Shown here: in pieces, positions 9,264 to 20,691 of the stretch
Layout of the letters: each line of letters starts with the position of its first letter
Position numbering within the stretch: position 1 is the stretch's first letter
From: Euphrasia confusa
Taxonomy: Eukaryota > Streptophyta > Magnoliopsida > Lamiales > Orobanchaceae
Direction: 5' to 3'
NCBI GenBank assembly: GCA_954870475.1
Contig: OX940968.1
Coordinates: 14,417,312-14,481,311 of the forward strand
DNA: 64,000 nucleotides
Notes under the pieces: generated by a model
Databases searched by the model: none
Told to the model about the DNA's origin: nothing
Seen by the model: only the letters and a program-made list of their open reading frames with translations
Translations under genes and position numbers: made by a program

Positions 9264-11672
9264 ATCTCCCACTTGTACTAAGGTCTAGTCATTTCCTCCA
9301 AACTCCCGACTCCCATACTCATCACGTGCTTAAGTTATACTTACCAGAAGTATTATGTGAGTGAGCAATCTAGGTAGCCGATCTGAAGTTATCTTGGTGA
9401 CTACTGCGTCGTCTCCCTGACGATGATTCGTATCAGGTGGTACTGGCTCTATGTGTTATCATCACCTTTTGAACTCATGACTTCTTCCAGTTCTCCATGC
9501 ACCGCTATATATATAGCCTTTGGTGAACCAAGAATCATATCCAAGTTCAGAGATCATTCCGGAACCTAACCAAAACTTCCGCTGCCTCTGAGGCTGCTAT
9601 TCGGTTTATGATAGAGTCCGATAAGCTTCACGCTTATCACTCTTTCTTCCTTAGGTTCCACCTCTTCTAAAAGTGAACACATAGCCTGATATCGACTTAC
9701 ACCGGTCCTTCTCTGATCTTTGGATCTGAGAAACTGTAATCTAAGAAGATTTCGTTTTGCTAGTAATCTTGTACCTCCAAGTACTCTTACAACATTTGAA
9801 TATCTCTTATCCAGATTACTTTGATATCCTCCCACTACGCTAACCGCATAGTTGATATCAGGTTCTTGTTTTATAACACCGCATTCACAAAGCCCTTTTC
9901 ACTCGAAGTGTAAGAATCTGCTTTGTATATATCTATCTCCTTCATGTGTTCAAGACACATACCTTAGATAGATGCATTCTGTTCTCGAAAGGCAATAACC
10001 TCTCTCAGAATTGTGCATGTTTAAAACAAACCATAATCGTATAAGATATCTAAAGAGAAGTACAAACGTTCTTATCTAGAGATCGAAAGATTTCTAAGAA
10101 CATGATCCAACTTCATCTTAATCTTATATCTTGATTTATTTAGACAACCTCTATTTTATGTCTGACAACACTTTTTACATTGTTGCCAACGATGAAGTGT
10201 TATCTACACAAAATTCCGAGAAACACCACCCAGTTTCCATTACGTCTCCAACACACCTTTATTATCTATGCCCTTTGATGAATCCATAGAAATGGACTAT
10301 CTCATCAATTCGCAATTTACAGCTTTGTGATAATCCATAAATGGATCTACTAAGCTTGTACTTCTAAATGATCTTGCCTCTTAACAACAATACCTGTTGC
10401 TTTCCAAGTAGGCACATTTAGATTAGTACTGCCCCTTATGCAGAACTAGGGATCGATTTCATGTCTACTAGATCCAGAGTTTAAAACTCCTCCAGTCTTA
10501 TGAACATCTCCGGTTGCTTAACAACCTCCCACTGCAATGGCGTTCCGGTGTATAACAGTAATAACATTAGGTGCAGTTAGTGGTGTACTTCCACTCGGTT
10601 AGGCTGGTTCTCAGCCTTCTCTTTCCTCATTATAAGGTACCTTGTCCGTTAGGGCATTGTAGTTCATCTAATAGTCTTCCTCTAAGAACCGGGCGAAGAC
10701 ACCCTTCTGGTTCGTAGTACTATTGAACATACAATTACTTGTTCTTCTAGGATATTCTACAATTACATCGAGTCATTGTATCCAGAAATATCCATAGAAC
10801 ATAGGTGGTTCCGAATAAACTTGTCCTTTTACTATTAGAATTCCATTTCTTATTCCTGACGCACCATGTCTACACATCAGTGTATGGTGCAGTCGTTTGA
10901 GGCTTAATCTCAATCCTTGATTTATGCTATGTGTTTTTTAGATAGGTCACAGCCTCCGCGAACGAGTCGCAGGCTTCTAATGGATATACTTTGAAGGTTC
11001 CCCATAATGGCTTTGTGTTGAAAACACTCCGCTTTTATGGCACATCAAGTATTCTAATCCATCTTCGAGTATTCTTTAAAGAACGACTCGTACTTCTCTA
11101 ATTACACATATGTCTGCATATATCATCTTTGATCATTCTTAATACTTGTCCGAATTCCATCCTTTATCCAGAAAGGTTGACTTAGTTGTATCACCTTTCA
11201 AGATCGATTCTTAGGTCGGGAGGTCCATTCCTCCAACTATAATTGATCGAATCAATTTCGACCTTTTGAATCCCTTTTGAATAGATACTACCAAGTTAAA
11301 GGATTCACAAGTATAATGATTGATAAAGAAATACATCTAATAAGTAAAACAAGTTTATAATACGGTTTGTTGCATCGTGGTAGACTTAAGGATTCATCAT
11401 TCATATATTGCTATCTAATGTACCAGAATAGATATCGCCATTATTTCTTATCTAAACCATCAAATGATTAAAGAAATAAAATATCCATTAATAATAGAAA
11501 TCCAGAACAAAAGTTCTTTCTAAAAGGTACAAAGCAATAAACTTGAAATGAAATCCTATAACTATCAAAAGATAAACGTCTTCCACTGCAACCGCTGCTT
11601 CCTCAACAGCTTCGCCCATGTGGACTCGAACTTTTCTTATCTAAGTCGCCGGGTTTTCTGGAACCCCTGCAT
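9264..11672 (-). pseudogene. Element A pol remnant
   Basis: Aligned by eye to element D, this stretch holds, from right to left, remnants of protease/integrase (about 10.65-11.67 kb), reverse transcriptase start (about 10.2-10.4 kb) and RNase H (about 9.3-10.1 kb; the AASEAA-type segment is recognisable). Frames are broken every few dozen codons. It is also shorter than D's pol, so pieces are deleted. No DTGA, integrase triad or YVDD motif survives in a usable frame. Confidence 0.75.
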
Positions 11673-12320
11673 TTAGAATGCACATACTGTCAGTGGTTCC
11701 ATATCTACACACCAGAATTCAGGTAGATAATACCGCTGACTATGTTTTACGACTAAAGAAAAATTCGTACCTTTGAGAGGACAAGATGTAGACCCCCAGT
11801 ACTCAGACTGCTTTCCTTGGGGATGTTTGCCAGAAGGCTTCTTTATCCCACCCTTTGGTCCAAGTCCCTTAGGACCACCGGACCCTCTTGTCTTCTTCTC
11901 CTTTCCTTTGCCTTTAGGTCCGAAACCTTTGGCTTTGGCTATAAGAGCTTGCGATTGTTTCAACTCTTCCAAAAGATCCATCATCTCAAAAACATGGTCA
12001 AGTGTTTCATCGAAGTAACAGATCTTTACGAGTATCCTCATCGCCTCTTTTCTAGCCTCCCCATCATGTCCAAACAACAACTTGAGTTTAAGCATGACAT
12101 CATGATTAATGGCTAGTGAACGAGCACTCTCCCATTTTTCAAAGTCAAAAATCTCATCCTCAGTCGAGTTAATGGTGAGTCCAGGAGGACAAGTTTCACT
12201 GAGTACGTCTTTGTACTCCTTTGCAGTCTGAGCAATGTCTAACTCTTCTTTCCATTCAACACAGTGTGGAACCAGTGCGTCAAATTCCTCAAGTATCATC
12301 TCAAGTGGACTCATAGACAT
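11673..12320 (-). pseudogene. Element A gag, internally deleted
   Basis: A 215-codon open frame starts MSMSPLEMILEEF, matching the start of element G gag (MNPLSMILKEQ). Compared with G (272 aa), two blocks are missing: roughly G residues 70-92 and 142-198, which carry most of the UBN2-type capsid core. The zinc knuckle is destroyed: of C-x2-C-x4-H-x4-C only the last Cys survives before PLKGTNFSLV. The frame then runs on into the decayed protease. It is unlikely to encode a working capsid. Confidence 0.75.
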
Positions 12321-14394
12321 TTTCTAAACCTATAAGCACATTTAAACAAACAATTAATTTAATATCCGACGTTATCTCCCTGGAATAACATCATTAAATT
12401 ACTAATCACATCTAAAATCCCATCAGGTAAGGCAAGCCACGTGGTGTGGACGTTTACCCACCCAAATGATTTAGTAATTAGATTTTTCTTTGGCCATACA
12501 TCAATTATAGCGTAACTTCGTGGGGAAGAATACTATAACGCGTATCTAAGTGTAAACCATTACTCAGCACTAAAGTAAATCGTTTGGAATTGCTACATCA
12601 CCGCAAGCCACGTGGTGTGGACGTTTACGATAATTTCACAACTCTTCACAATCACTTATAACTGTCTACATCAATTAATCCAAAATCCGTTAGCATAGCA
12701 AGCCACGTGGTGTGGACGTTTACTACACTAAGAGACTTTTATAATTGACTCCCAATTACAAGATCCATTCGATTTCATAAATCAAGACTCGGAGAATCAT
12801 AAGTGAAACTCGAAGTTTCTAACCAGTGATTCACCATGCGAGCGACCCTATCTCTCATAAATGAGGGAGCCGAGCAGACAAACGACCCACCTATAAAAGA
12901 ATGGCACGAAAGTCTCTAATTTGTGTCATCCACATGACCAAGTGGCTCTGGCTCCATTCCACTCCCCGGGGTGAGAATGAGTCGACTTGAAGTCAGTTTC
13001 AGAAAGACAAATTAGGCATTGTTTGATAAACTCGATCAATGTTTCTTGTAAAAGGGATTACAAGAATTCTCCTCCAATGACTCGTCTATACGAACTTCGA
13101 AAGTCCATAAGAGTCACCAAGAGAACAGTAATGGAGACCATGGGAATGTTTCCATCCCCTCTCCCACTTAGCTTTTTATAATAAAGGGATACGCTATCTA
13201 GTGCATAAAATAAACACATATAGCATGCATACAAGCAATAAAGCACATAGATCACATAGTCAAAAATAATGCTAGAGAAATTATTTTCCCGACTATCATG
13301 GCTTTATCTTCATATGCATCCTCTAGTCTTCAGTCTTCGTTTCTTGAATGCTCCATGTGACGAGAATATTAATTTCCAATATTTAAATCTATTTATTTTC
13401 AATTAATCCAAAAGTTACTTAATTCAAAATTAAGTCAATTGAATATATCAAAAATAAAATTAAATATTATTAATATTTTTATTTATTTATTTTCCTTTCT
13501 AATTCTATTAAATCTCTAGAATAATCTATCCAAGTTAAACTCGGAATATTCTAGAAGACTCCTATAATAGAATAAGGAAATAAATAAATTAGGACTCACT
13601 ACTTTCCAAATTTATTTTTATTCCTAATCCATGAATATTCCCATGAGTAGGAATAATCAAATAGGAAAAATAAATAAATTTAGTACTAAATTAATTAAAT
13701 TTCTAATCTATGAATAATTCCATGAAGGAAATAAATCAATAGAAATAAAATTAATTTAAATTAATTCTTTTCCTAATCCATGAGAGTTTCCTAAAAGGAA
13801 AGTACTCAAATAGGAAAACCGAATCAATTAGGAAAGTTGGATTATGGTAGGAGTAGCACGGGTTGGGAGTCCCCGTACCACCCCCACCGTCGACCGCCGC
13901 CCGGGAGGAGCACCGCCGCCGCCCCCAGCCCACGCGCCACCACCACCGGTGGCCGGCGTGGCCGGGAGCTCCCACGGACAGCCCCTCGTCCGGCGATCGA
14001 TCCATGGGGTCGATCATGGGGATGATCGGCCCCTTCGTCCATCGTCTACTTCGTCACACCTTCTTCGTCTTCCGGCGATCGTCTCAACATCGAACCAACG
14101 TAAATAAATTACAATAATTTAAATTACAATTCCGGTATCGATTCTATACATGAAATCGACCCTATACATTTTCCGGAAAATAAAGTGCGTAATAATAAAT
14201 CCTAAATTCGGTCAACCCCCGAATTTTTACTATTACAAACATTCATCCACACAAAACGAATCTCGACATGTCCGAGAGTTTAATAATCATGATAATTAAT
14301 TAATAAACAAAATTAATTAATATCCAACCATGATAGCCGGAAATCCTGCAAGGTAGAACAATAATCGAGCATATACATGAACACGAAACCAAAC
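12321..14394 (-). other. Element A untranslated leader
   Basis: Two kb between primer site and gag. In element sense it starts with a GC-rich segment (about 13.85-14.05 kb), passes through an AT-rich segment (about 13.35-13.80 kb) and ends with a conserved 0.8-kb part that carries the hairpins. Open frames in the GC-rich part are not conserved with the other copies. Confidence 0.6.
12432..12723 (-). promoter_or_regulatory. Element A leader: four conserved hairpins
   Basis: Three 26-nt motifs (12698-12723, 12603-12628, 12432-12457 in element order) each read GTAAACGT, stem CCAC, loop ACCAC, stem GTGG, then CTTGC. A fourth, otherwise unrelated hairpin at 12505-12538 has an outer stem TTATAG/CTATAA, inner stem CTTC/GAAG and loop CCCAC. 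The first motif is extended by an outer 9-bp stem (TTAGTGTAG with CTATGCTAA, two G-U pairs). Spacing between motifs (95 and 171 nt) is the same in the other copies. Confidence 0.8.
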
Positions 14395-14406
14395 GCTCTG
14401 ATACCA
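14395..14406 (-). other. Element A primer binding site
   Basis: GCTCTGATACCA on the plus strand is the complement of TGGTATCAGAGC, which pairs with the 3' end of initiator tRNA-Met. It lies 2 nt from the right LTR, which fixes the element on the minus strand. Confidence 0.95.
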
Positions 14407-14408
14407 AT

Positions 14409-16298
14409 TGTTGGAAATCGATATCCCGGGCTATTAAAATTTATGCGGAACCGATAGCCCGACCGAAATCCTTCATCGCCGGAGATTGGATTCCCGACTC
14501 ATCCGCAGGAGTCCGACCTTTGGAGACTACGCGCCCGAAGACACGCAGCCCGCCCCCAGCCGATTTTCTCCCGCGAGCCGAATCCATGAACGCGAACACC
14601 AACGAACCGGGTTCGACGAGAGTAACACCGCCGCGGGATGAACCCGCGGCTAGAAACCCTAGCCGAACCCCGCTAGGGTTCGCGATCGCCGTGCATGGCG
14701 ATCGCCGGGGATGCACGGCATCCCCGCGGGGCTGATCCGATCAGCACCCGCCGGCGGTGAGTCCGGCGACTCACCGCCACCACCTCACGGGGTGGAGGGC
14801 CCCCAGCCGCGGCACCAGCCCGCGACTGCCCTCCGCGATCGACTTCGGTCGATCGCTTGCTCCGGCTTCGGCCGGAGCTTCCCCGCGCGCACGCCGCCGT
14901 CCAGGGAGGTCGGGGAGGCCATCTGCCGTGGCTCCAGCCCACGGCGGCTTCCCCAGCGATCGACTTCGGTCGATCGTGTGCCCCGGCGTCCAGCCGGGGC
15001 TTCTCCTTGGCGCGGTTATCGGCGGTCGAAACCCTAGGTTTCGGCCGCTCCTTTCGATCTTCGCCGGGGATCTCGAATCCCCGTCCCCGAAGTTCGTACG
15101 TTTACCGGATCGTGTGTTCATGTATATACTACAATTAATCACACAAAATCATAGAAGAGGGTTTATGATTTTACCTTCGATTCGTTGTACGGAGAAACGA
15201 AATCAAACACGTTGATGACCTTGCGATCTTCCCACGTATTCCTTGCACCTTGTCCGAACGTCGTGTGGGCGACGATCTATCGAACACCTTATGGATCTCC
15301 TTCACTCTCCAAGACTTTTTAAGTTGGCGTAACTTAGGTTCTCTTGTCTTATGAAAAGTGAAGACCATGTAGTGCTTATATAGGCTACGTAGGGGATCAT
15401 AAGGAGAATAAATATTGGGCTTCAATATTGAAAATTAAATTGGGTCCAACCCAAATCTATTAATTCTTATCAATATTAATTTTATTTATTTTCCACTATA
15501 TAAATAAAATTACACTCCCAATATTATTCCATATTATATCAAATAATATTTCTCCATCTTAGTATTATTTATTCCGTGTATTTAAGATTTAAATATCCAT
15601 GAATAAATTTATTTATTGCTCAATAAATATTATTCATTTCTTATATCCGAGAATAGTACCGTTCAACTTTAATTATTATGCGGATTAAATCCACCTGCAG
15701 GGTTTACATAATAATTCCTTATGAACTCATCTCGGGGATATTATCAACCCTTACGGGATACACTTTCCCGTCAAGTATTCACGGCATGTCGTATATAAAA
15801 TATAGTGGCCCAACTTAACCGGTAATTAACCCAATAATTAAATCGGTTAATTCCTTTGGTAAATCAAAGTCACTTATATTAAATACACACACCCGCAATA
15901 ATATCGGGGATTAAAAATAAAATACTCTGAGATTTAAATTGATTATCCAAGGCAATCCTAATCAATAAATCTCAAGCGATCCGCCCAATACACCAAGTGT
16001 ACAAGTGTGATAAAATAATTAAGATAAATTATTTTCTCTCTCACACAACGACTATACCGATGGATTGGTCCGTGTCCATCTAGGTCGTGAGCAACTGTTC
16101 GATTGAATACGAGTAACCGATAGTATGATCTTCTGTGTGCCCATGCCCCACCATACTAACTACAACGTATAAAATCCAGGACTATATTTTGCATAATTAA
16201 TTAAATGCAAATAATTGTTTATTAATTAAATAGGTTAAATGCTATGACAGGGAGTTTACCGGTGCTTAAATCTAGACATTAAGTACACAACTCCAACA
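14409..16298 (-). repeat. Element A 5' LTR
   Basis: Same length and structure as the left LTR. The TATATAA box is at 15376-15382 (minus strand) and the hairpin ladder at 14682-15043. One LTR difference falls in the ladder: position 7820 is A where this copy has G, which restores a C-G pair at the base of that hairpin. Confidence 0.95.
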
Positions 16299-16579
16299 GT
16301 ATCTGATTTGTATTTGTTCTGTTGGTCATCAGAATCCCACACGGGGGTCGATCCTTTGTCGCTTTTAAGATCCGCCACAGGCTTAGACATGTCCGGAATC
16401 ACGGTAGGTACATTTTGCAGCAACCGTTCGTATTCCACTTCGGATTCCAGTGTCTTTTTTTCCATCTCGTATTCATATATGCGGTACGATACAATTAAGG
16501 GCATACGTATACGACTTAAATAGTTGAGAGGCGCAATACGTGCACATACATACGTAGGATTGTTAATATATTTTAGCAA
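16299..16579 (-). pseudogene. Unidentified ORF interrupted by element A
   Basis: An open frame starting MLKYINNPTYV contains an acidic/basic segment (EYEMEKKTLESEVEYERLL) and runs into the LTR of element A after the residues KYKSD. Across the target duplication the same frame continues on the far side of the element (7317-7373) for 16 more codons to a TAA, so the element inserted near the 3' end of this ORF. I do not recognise the family. Upstream sequence (16600-17900) has further minus-strand coding-like pieces that may be other exons. Confidence 0.45.
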
Positions 16580-18007
16580 CTGAAGAAAAAAAAAAGGATA
16601 TTAGTCCTTTCCGTTATCACGACATTGTTGAATGCTGTCGGGTAAAATGGTCAGCCGTCTACGGATCATCTCCGATACAACATCACATTCAACATTAACG
16701 AGATGCAACTTCGAGTAAATACAAGAATGCGCAAGACAAAAGATTCATAACGTACAACGTTTGTCTTATCCTTGTGAAGAGATCTAGCCTTTTGTTGGAT
16801 ATACGCCTGCAAAATTAAGACACCTTCCCTTGGCGCAAAATTAACACAATATTTTCCGACTCAAGTCCTAGTAGTTACTACTCACAAGTGGTTTGGTCTC
16901 TCGATCTCACCCGCTAAAACTTTTCTCATTAAAGCATATTGAATTCCCCCTGCAACAACAAGCAGGTAATTAACACGTCTTATTCATTTCTCAATCAAAT
17001 ATCGTGTAAAATTATAAAAGAAACGAACTCGTTCGGATACATCATTGGGATGAGTATCTGCAAGCAAAGAAATCTTTATTTCTGTAGGCTCCTCTGATAA
17101 CAAAAGGACAGTCTCCGTTTCATCGGTTGAGAGTGTTTTCACACTTGAAAAACAATTTCAAAATAAACGTAAGTTTTATTTAAAATAGGCAACCGATCTG
17201 ACTTGACTAACAAATTCGTCTAACCTTTGACTCCATTAGTTTATTTTGACACTGCATACATCTGCGTTGGAGCAAAGGGAGCCTCCGCCTGCTGTACACT
17301 ATGACTCCATTAGTTTATTTTGACACTGCCAACTACACTACGCAAGCAGGTATAGTGTATGTGATATCTTCTGAATCTTATTTTAAACCATCATTAACCA
17401 ACCAAAGACATCCCTGAAATCAATGTATAACTATTGGGACAAATAGTTGTGTCAATGTATAACTATTGAGACGAATAGTTGTTATGTCTACGACCAAATT
17501 TTAATTAGTGTAACTGTTAAGCTACTAAACTTTTTAATTAGTGTAACTGTTAAGCTACTAAACTTATTGTCCGTGAACAATTAAATGCATTTTGAACTAC
17601 AAATTACTATGCATAAGAGGGTACAGTGTACTTACTAGATTCTGACAGTGATTTAAACAATAAAAAACAAACTAAAGACCCACCATGTTATTTTTCCACT
17701 AAACGCTAAAGTGGAGACGACGTTGTTGTCGCGAAGTCGATTTCCAGAGTCTCCTCTCAGCCGTTCTTGAATACGCTTCACGATTGTGAGCTTTCTTCTT
17801 CAAAGAATCCGATTGTGTGGTTGGAGACATTGGTTCGAAAGCCTGTTAAAAAATACAGACTATTAAAAATGTGCATTAACCAAGAAAACATCGGCAACAC
17901 ATTAACCACTTAAACTTAAACACAATGAAATCTTACATTATTTAATTGGGAAATCTATTAGTTAAACTAATTGATTTGAGTTACTAAATATCAGAATAGT
18001 ATGTAGT
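16580..18007. other. Repetitive spacer with minus-strand coding-like scraps
   Basis: Pieces at about 16630-16810 and 17700-17860 translate on the minus strand into basic, protein-like segments without a recognised family. The part 17230-17650 repeats words also found at 6.7-7.2 kb (CACTGCCAACTACACT, TAGTGTATGTGATA). A 30-bp segment near 17251-17283 is an inverted copy of one near 7196-7226. Confidence 0.35.
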
Positions 18008-18620
18008 TGTTAATTATGACTCGAATTGGAAGGAAAATAAACGAGAACAAAGAGTCGGTAAAAGACGTGTCTCACCGCACGACTCACGTACATAATTAAT
18101 TAATATGGATTAATTGTATATTACGTGAGTGGGCTAGACATTACATAAAGCCATGTGTTGGCGTGAGATATGTATTGGGCCAAAGGTTTGAGCTTTGACG
18201 TGCACAGCAAGTTCGGGAACCGACGTCTTTTGTTTTGGTTTTGGGTATAAAATTATATTGAGTATATAATTCTATTATTCCTTATGGATTTAGGAGTCAT
18301 GTATTAGGAAAAGGATTTATTCCTAATTCTAATTGTTTCCAATTTGATAGGTTTTCTACACCTATAAATTGGGGTTCTCCGGTAGACGAAAATCATAGAG
18401 TGCAATAGATCATAGAGTGGATTATTGTAAGCCTCAACGATGTAGTCGATTGGTTCTTTCTTCCCGTGGTTTTTTCCCGTGTTTTGGGTTTCCACGTAAA
18501 TTGTGTGTTCGTTCTTTCGTTTATCTTTTTCTTCGCATCTCATATATATTTCGAGAGTCGTGAGGGATTTAGTTTCAATATCGCAACAAGTGGTGTCAGA
18601 GCATCGTAAAGAGCACAACA
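18008..18620 (+). repeat. Element H 5' LTR
   Basis: 613 bp, with a plausible TATAAATT near 18362. Near its 3' end it contains TGGTGTCAGAGC (18591-18602), a one-base variant of the primer site, preceded by GCAACAAG. The true primer site comes 20 nt downstream after a very similar CACAACAAG. Confidence 0.93.
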
Positions 18621-18622
18621 AG

Positions 18623-18634
18623 TGGTATCAGAGC
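18623..18634 (+). other. Element H primer binding site
   Basis: TGGTATCAGAGC, 2 nt after the 5' LTR; complementary to initiator tRNA-Met. Confidence 0.95.
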
Positions 18635-20078
18635 TAGGTTACGATCATGTGACCTGTTCAAGAGCTTTCGTGGGGATCCCGGACGGGGAATCCATACAAG
18701 GCGGGCGTTGCGGATATTGGTGTTTCTAGATCAAGGTGGAGCTCGAGAATATTTTGGGAGATGGCGACGATGGTTGATATTCGGTGTTAGATCGGAACAC
18801 GTGGTTCTCTTCATGGCGATTCAAGGTGGAGTTGGTTCAGTGGTTCTAACCAACATGGATCTTGATGATGCGTTGCTGAGGCATGGTGAAGATGTCAAGC
18901 GCGATGGAGCCAGAAGAGAAGGTATGGAAGAATAGAAAGGTGAGGTATAATTGCACTCTATCCCTCCGGTGATTTGTTTCATGCGGTCGCGGCTTAGCGA
19001 TCGGGGGAGACGATGAAGGAGGTTTTGAGTAGTGAAAACCCGGGGGAATGTCTTGGTGTCCAGAGTTGGGCAAAGATGAAGAAATTCCAGGGGGTTTGTC
19101 ATTACTGCAAGTAAAAGGGCGTGGTGAAAATCTAAGTGAATTTCTTAATGTCCAAGGTGGAGCATGGAAGAAATTCTAGGGGGTTTGTCACTACTGCAAG
19201 GAAGATGGCCACGTAAAGGGGGATTGTCAGGCCCTGATAAATCGGAGAAAGGAATCGAAGGTGGCCGATTTCGGAGAAAAAAGTTTTCCTGATAGGGAAC
19301 TTCTGGTTGTCTCTGATTTGGGGAACGTGTGAGGGGTGAATCTTGGATTCTAGATGTTCGATGGTGTCGGTGGATCGGTGGTCATGGGGCATGATACATC
19401 GTGTGATACGCGGCATGAGAACTGTGAGAATCAAGATGGTCGATGGGCATATTCGAACCCTCGGTACTGCAAGATACGTTTCGGTCCGGAATGGTAATCT
19501 TATCTCTCTCAGACCTTAGATCCGAATGGGTACCAACTTCGGTAAAGGTGGAGTGTTGAAAGTAAGTCGGGGCGACTTATTTTTCGAGGCGAGAGAAAGA
19601 TTTGGTAGATTGTATGAGCTATGCGGCAACACAATTACCAAGTGGACAACTGCCTCTGTCCAAGGAAGTCATTCGCTGGAAGGTGAGTCGGGATCACCTT
19701 TGTTTAAAAATCATGCGCATGTGTGTTGGTGTCGGGGACACCGAGAATACTAACCCGAATAGTATTCAAAATTTGGATAATCGAGCCTAGGCGTACTATG
19801 GATAGCACTGAAGCAATAGCGAATGCAGGGGGTGCTGATAGTAGTGGGAAGGCGAGATTTGAGAATGGAAATTGCGTGAAGGTCATAGAGTTTGGTGGTA
19901 CCCAAGGGATGATCGGTGCAACTTCGCATTCTTGTACTAAGTTTGGGTGTGGTTCAAACTTAGGTTGCTCATGTTTTGAGTGAGTCTTGCGGGGCTGGGT
20001 GGAAGAAAGAAAAATTGGTCTACGATCGTTGGAGTTGGGCGATTTGAAGTCGCGAATATTCTCGTCAAGGTGGAGATT
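18635..20078 (+). pseudogene. Element H interior: gag/protease scraps
   Basis: A complete CCHC zinc knuckle is encoded at 19186-19227 (C-H-Y-C-K-E-D-G-H-V-K-G-D-C). A truncated copy of the same segment with a stop lies about 100 bp upstream, showing an internal tandem duplication. Further on, the stretch about 19440-19650 resembles the region after the protease of Tork-type copia proteins (VDGHIRTLGTARYV; GGVLKVSRGDL; LYELCGNTI) but in shifting frames. Integrase, reverse transcriptase and RNase H are absent. Confidence 0.65.
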
Positions 20079-20691
20079 TGTTAATTATGACTCGAATTGG
20101 AAGGAAAATAAACGAGAACAAAGAGTCGGTAAAAGACGTGGCTCACCGCACGACTCACGTACATAATTAATTAATATGGATTAATTGTATATTACGTGAG
20201 TGGGCTGGACATTACATAAAGCCATGTGTTGGCGTGAGATATGTATTGGGCCAAAGGTTTGAGCTTTGACGTGCACAGCAAGTTCGGGAACCGACGTCTT
20301 TTGTTTTGGTTTTGGGTATAAAATTATATTGAGTATATAATTCTATTATTCCTTATGGATTTAGGAGTCATGTATTAGGAAAAGGATTTATTCCTAATTC
20401 TAATTGTTTCCAATTTGATAGGTTTTCTACACCTATAAATTGGGGTTCTCCGGTAGACGAAAATCATAGAGTGCAATAGATCATAGAGTGGATTATTGTA
20501 AGCCTCAACGATGTAGTCGATTGGTTCTTTCTTCCCGTGGTTTTTTCCCGTGTTTTGGGTTTCCACGTAAATTGTGTGTTCGTTCTTTCGTTTATCTTTT
20601 TCTTCGCATCTCATATATATTTCGAGAGTCGTGAGGGATTTAGTTTCAATATCGCAACAAGTGGTGTCAGAGCATCGTAAAGAGCACAACA
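20079..20691 (+). repeat. Element H 3' LTR
   Basis: Same length as the 5' LTR. Differences seen by eye are G for T in the GACGTG(T/G)CTCACC word and G for A in GGGCT(A/G)GACATT. The primer-site-like word is also present here (20662-20673). Confidence 0.93.

Larger units (their letters stand above)
7374..16298 (-). mobile_element. Element A: complete Ty1/copia LTR retrotransposon
   Basis: An 8,925-bp element with TG...CA ends. Two 1,890-bp LTRs differ by about ten substitutions and no indels by eye (about 99.5% identical), and the perfect 5-bp target duplication GTATC lies at 7369-7373 and 16299-16303. The tRNA-Met primer site lies beside the right LTR and the polypurine tract beside the left one, so transcription runs on the minus strand. 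Order in that sense: LTR, primer site, 2-kb leader with four hairpins, short gag, heavily decayed pol, polypurine tract, LTR. The coding part is far more damaged than LTR divergence would predict, so it was probably already defective when it inserted and used proteins supplied in trans. Confidence 0.95.
18008..20691 (+). mobile_element. Element H: short non-autonomous copia-type LTR element
   Basis: A 2,684-bp element with TGTTAATT...CACAACA ends, two 613-bp LTRs that differ at about two positions, and the perfect 5-bp target duplication GTAGT (18003-18007 and 20692-20696). The primer site is at 18623-18634 and a purine-rich AAGGTGGAGATT precedes the right LTR. The 1.46-kb interior has only scraps of gag and protease. 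It is a deletion derivative that inserted very recently and must have used another element's proteins. Confidence 0.93.

Noticed and set aside
12432..12457. G-box (CACGTG) promoter elements
   Set aside because: CACGTG is present only in A, F and G; in D and E it is lost while the stem is kept, so RNA folding explains the conservation better.
12432..12723. CRISPR-like direct repeats
   Set aside because: Three repeats at unequal spacing inside a retrotransposon leader, with hairpins conserved across copies; plant context.
14395..14406. tRNA gene signal near TGGTATCAGAGC sites
   Set aside because: Only the 12-nt primer site is present; there is no cloverleaf or A/B box around it.
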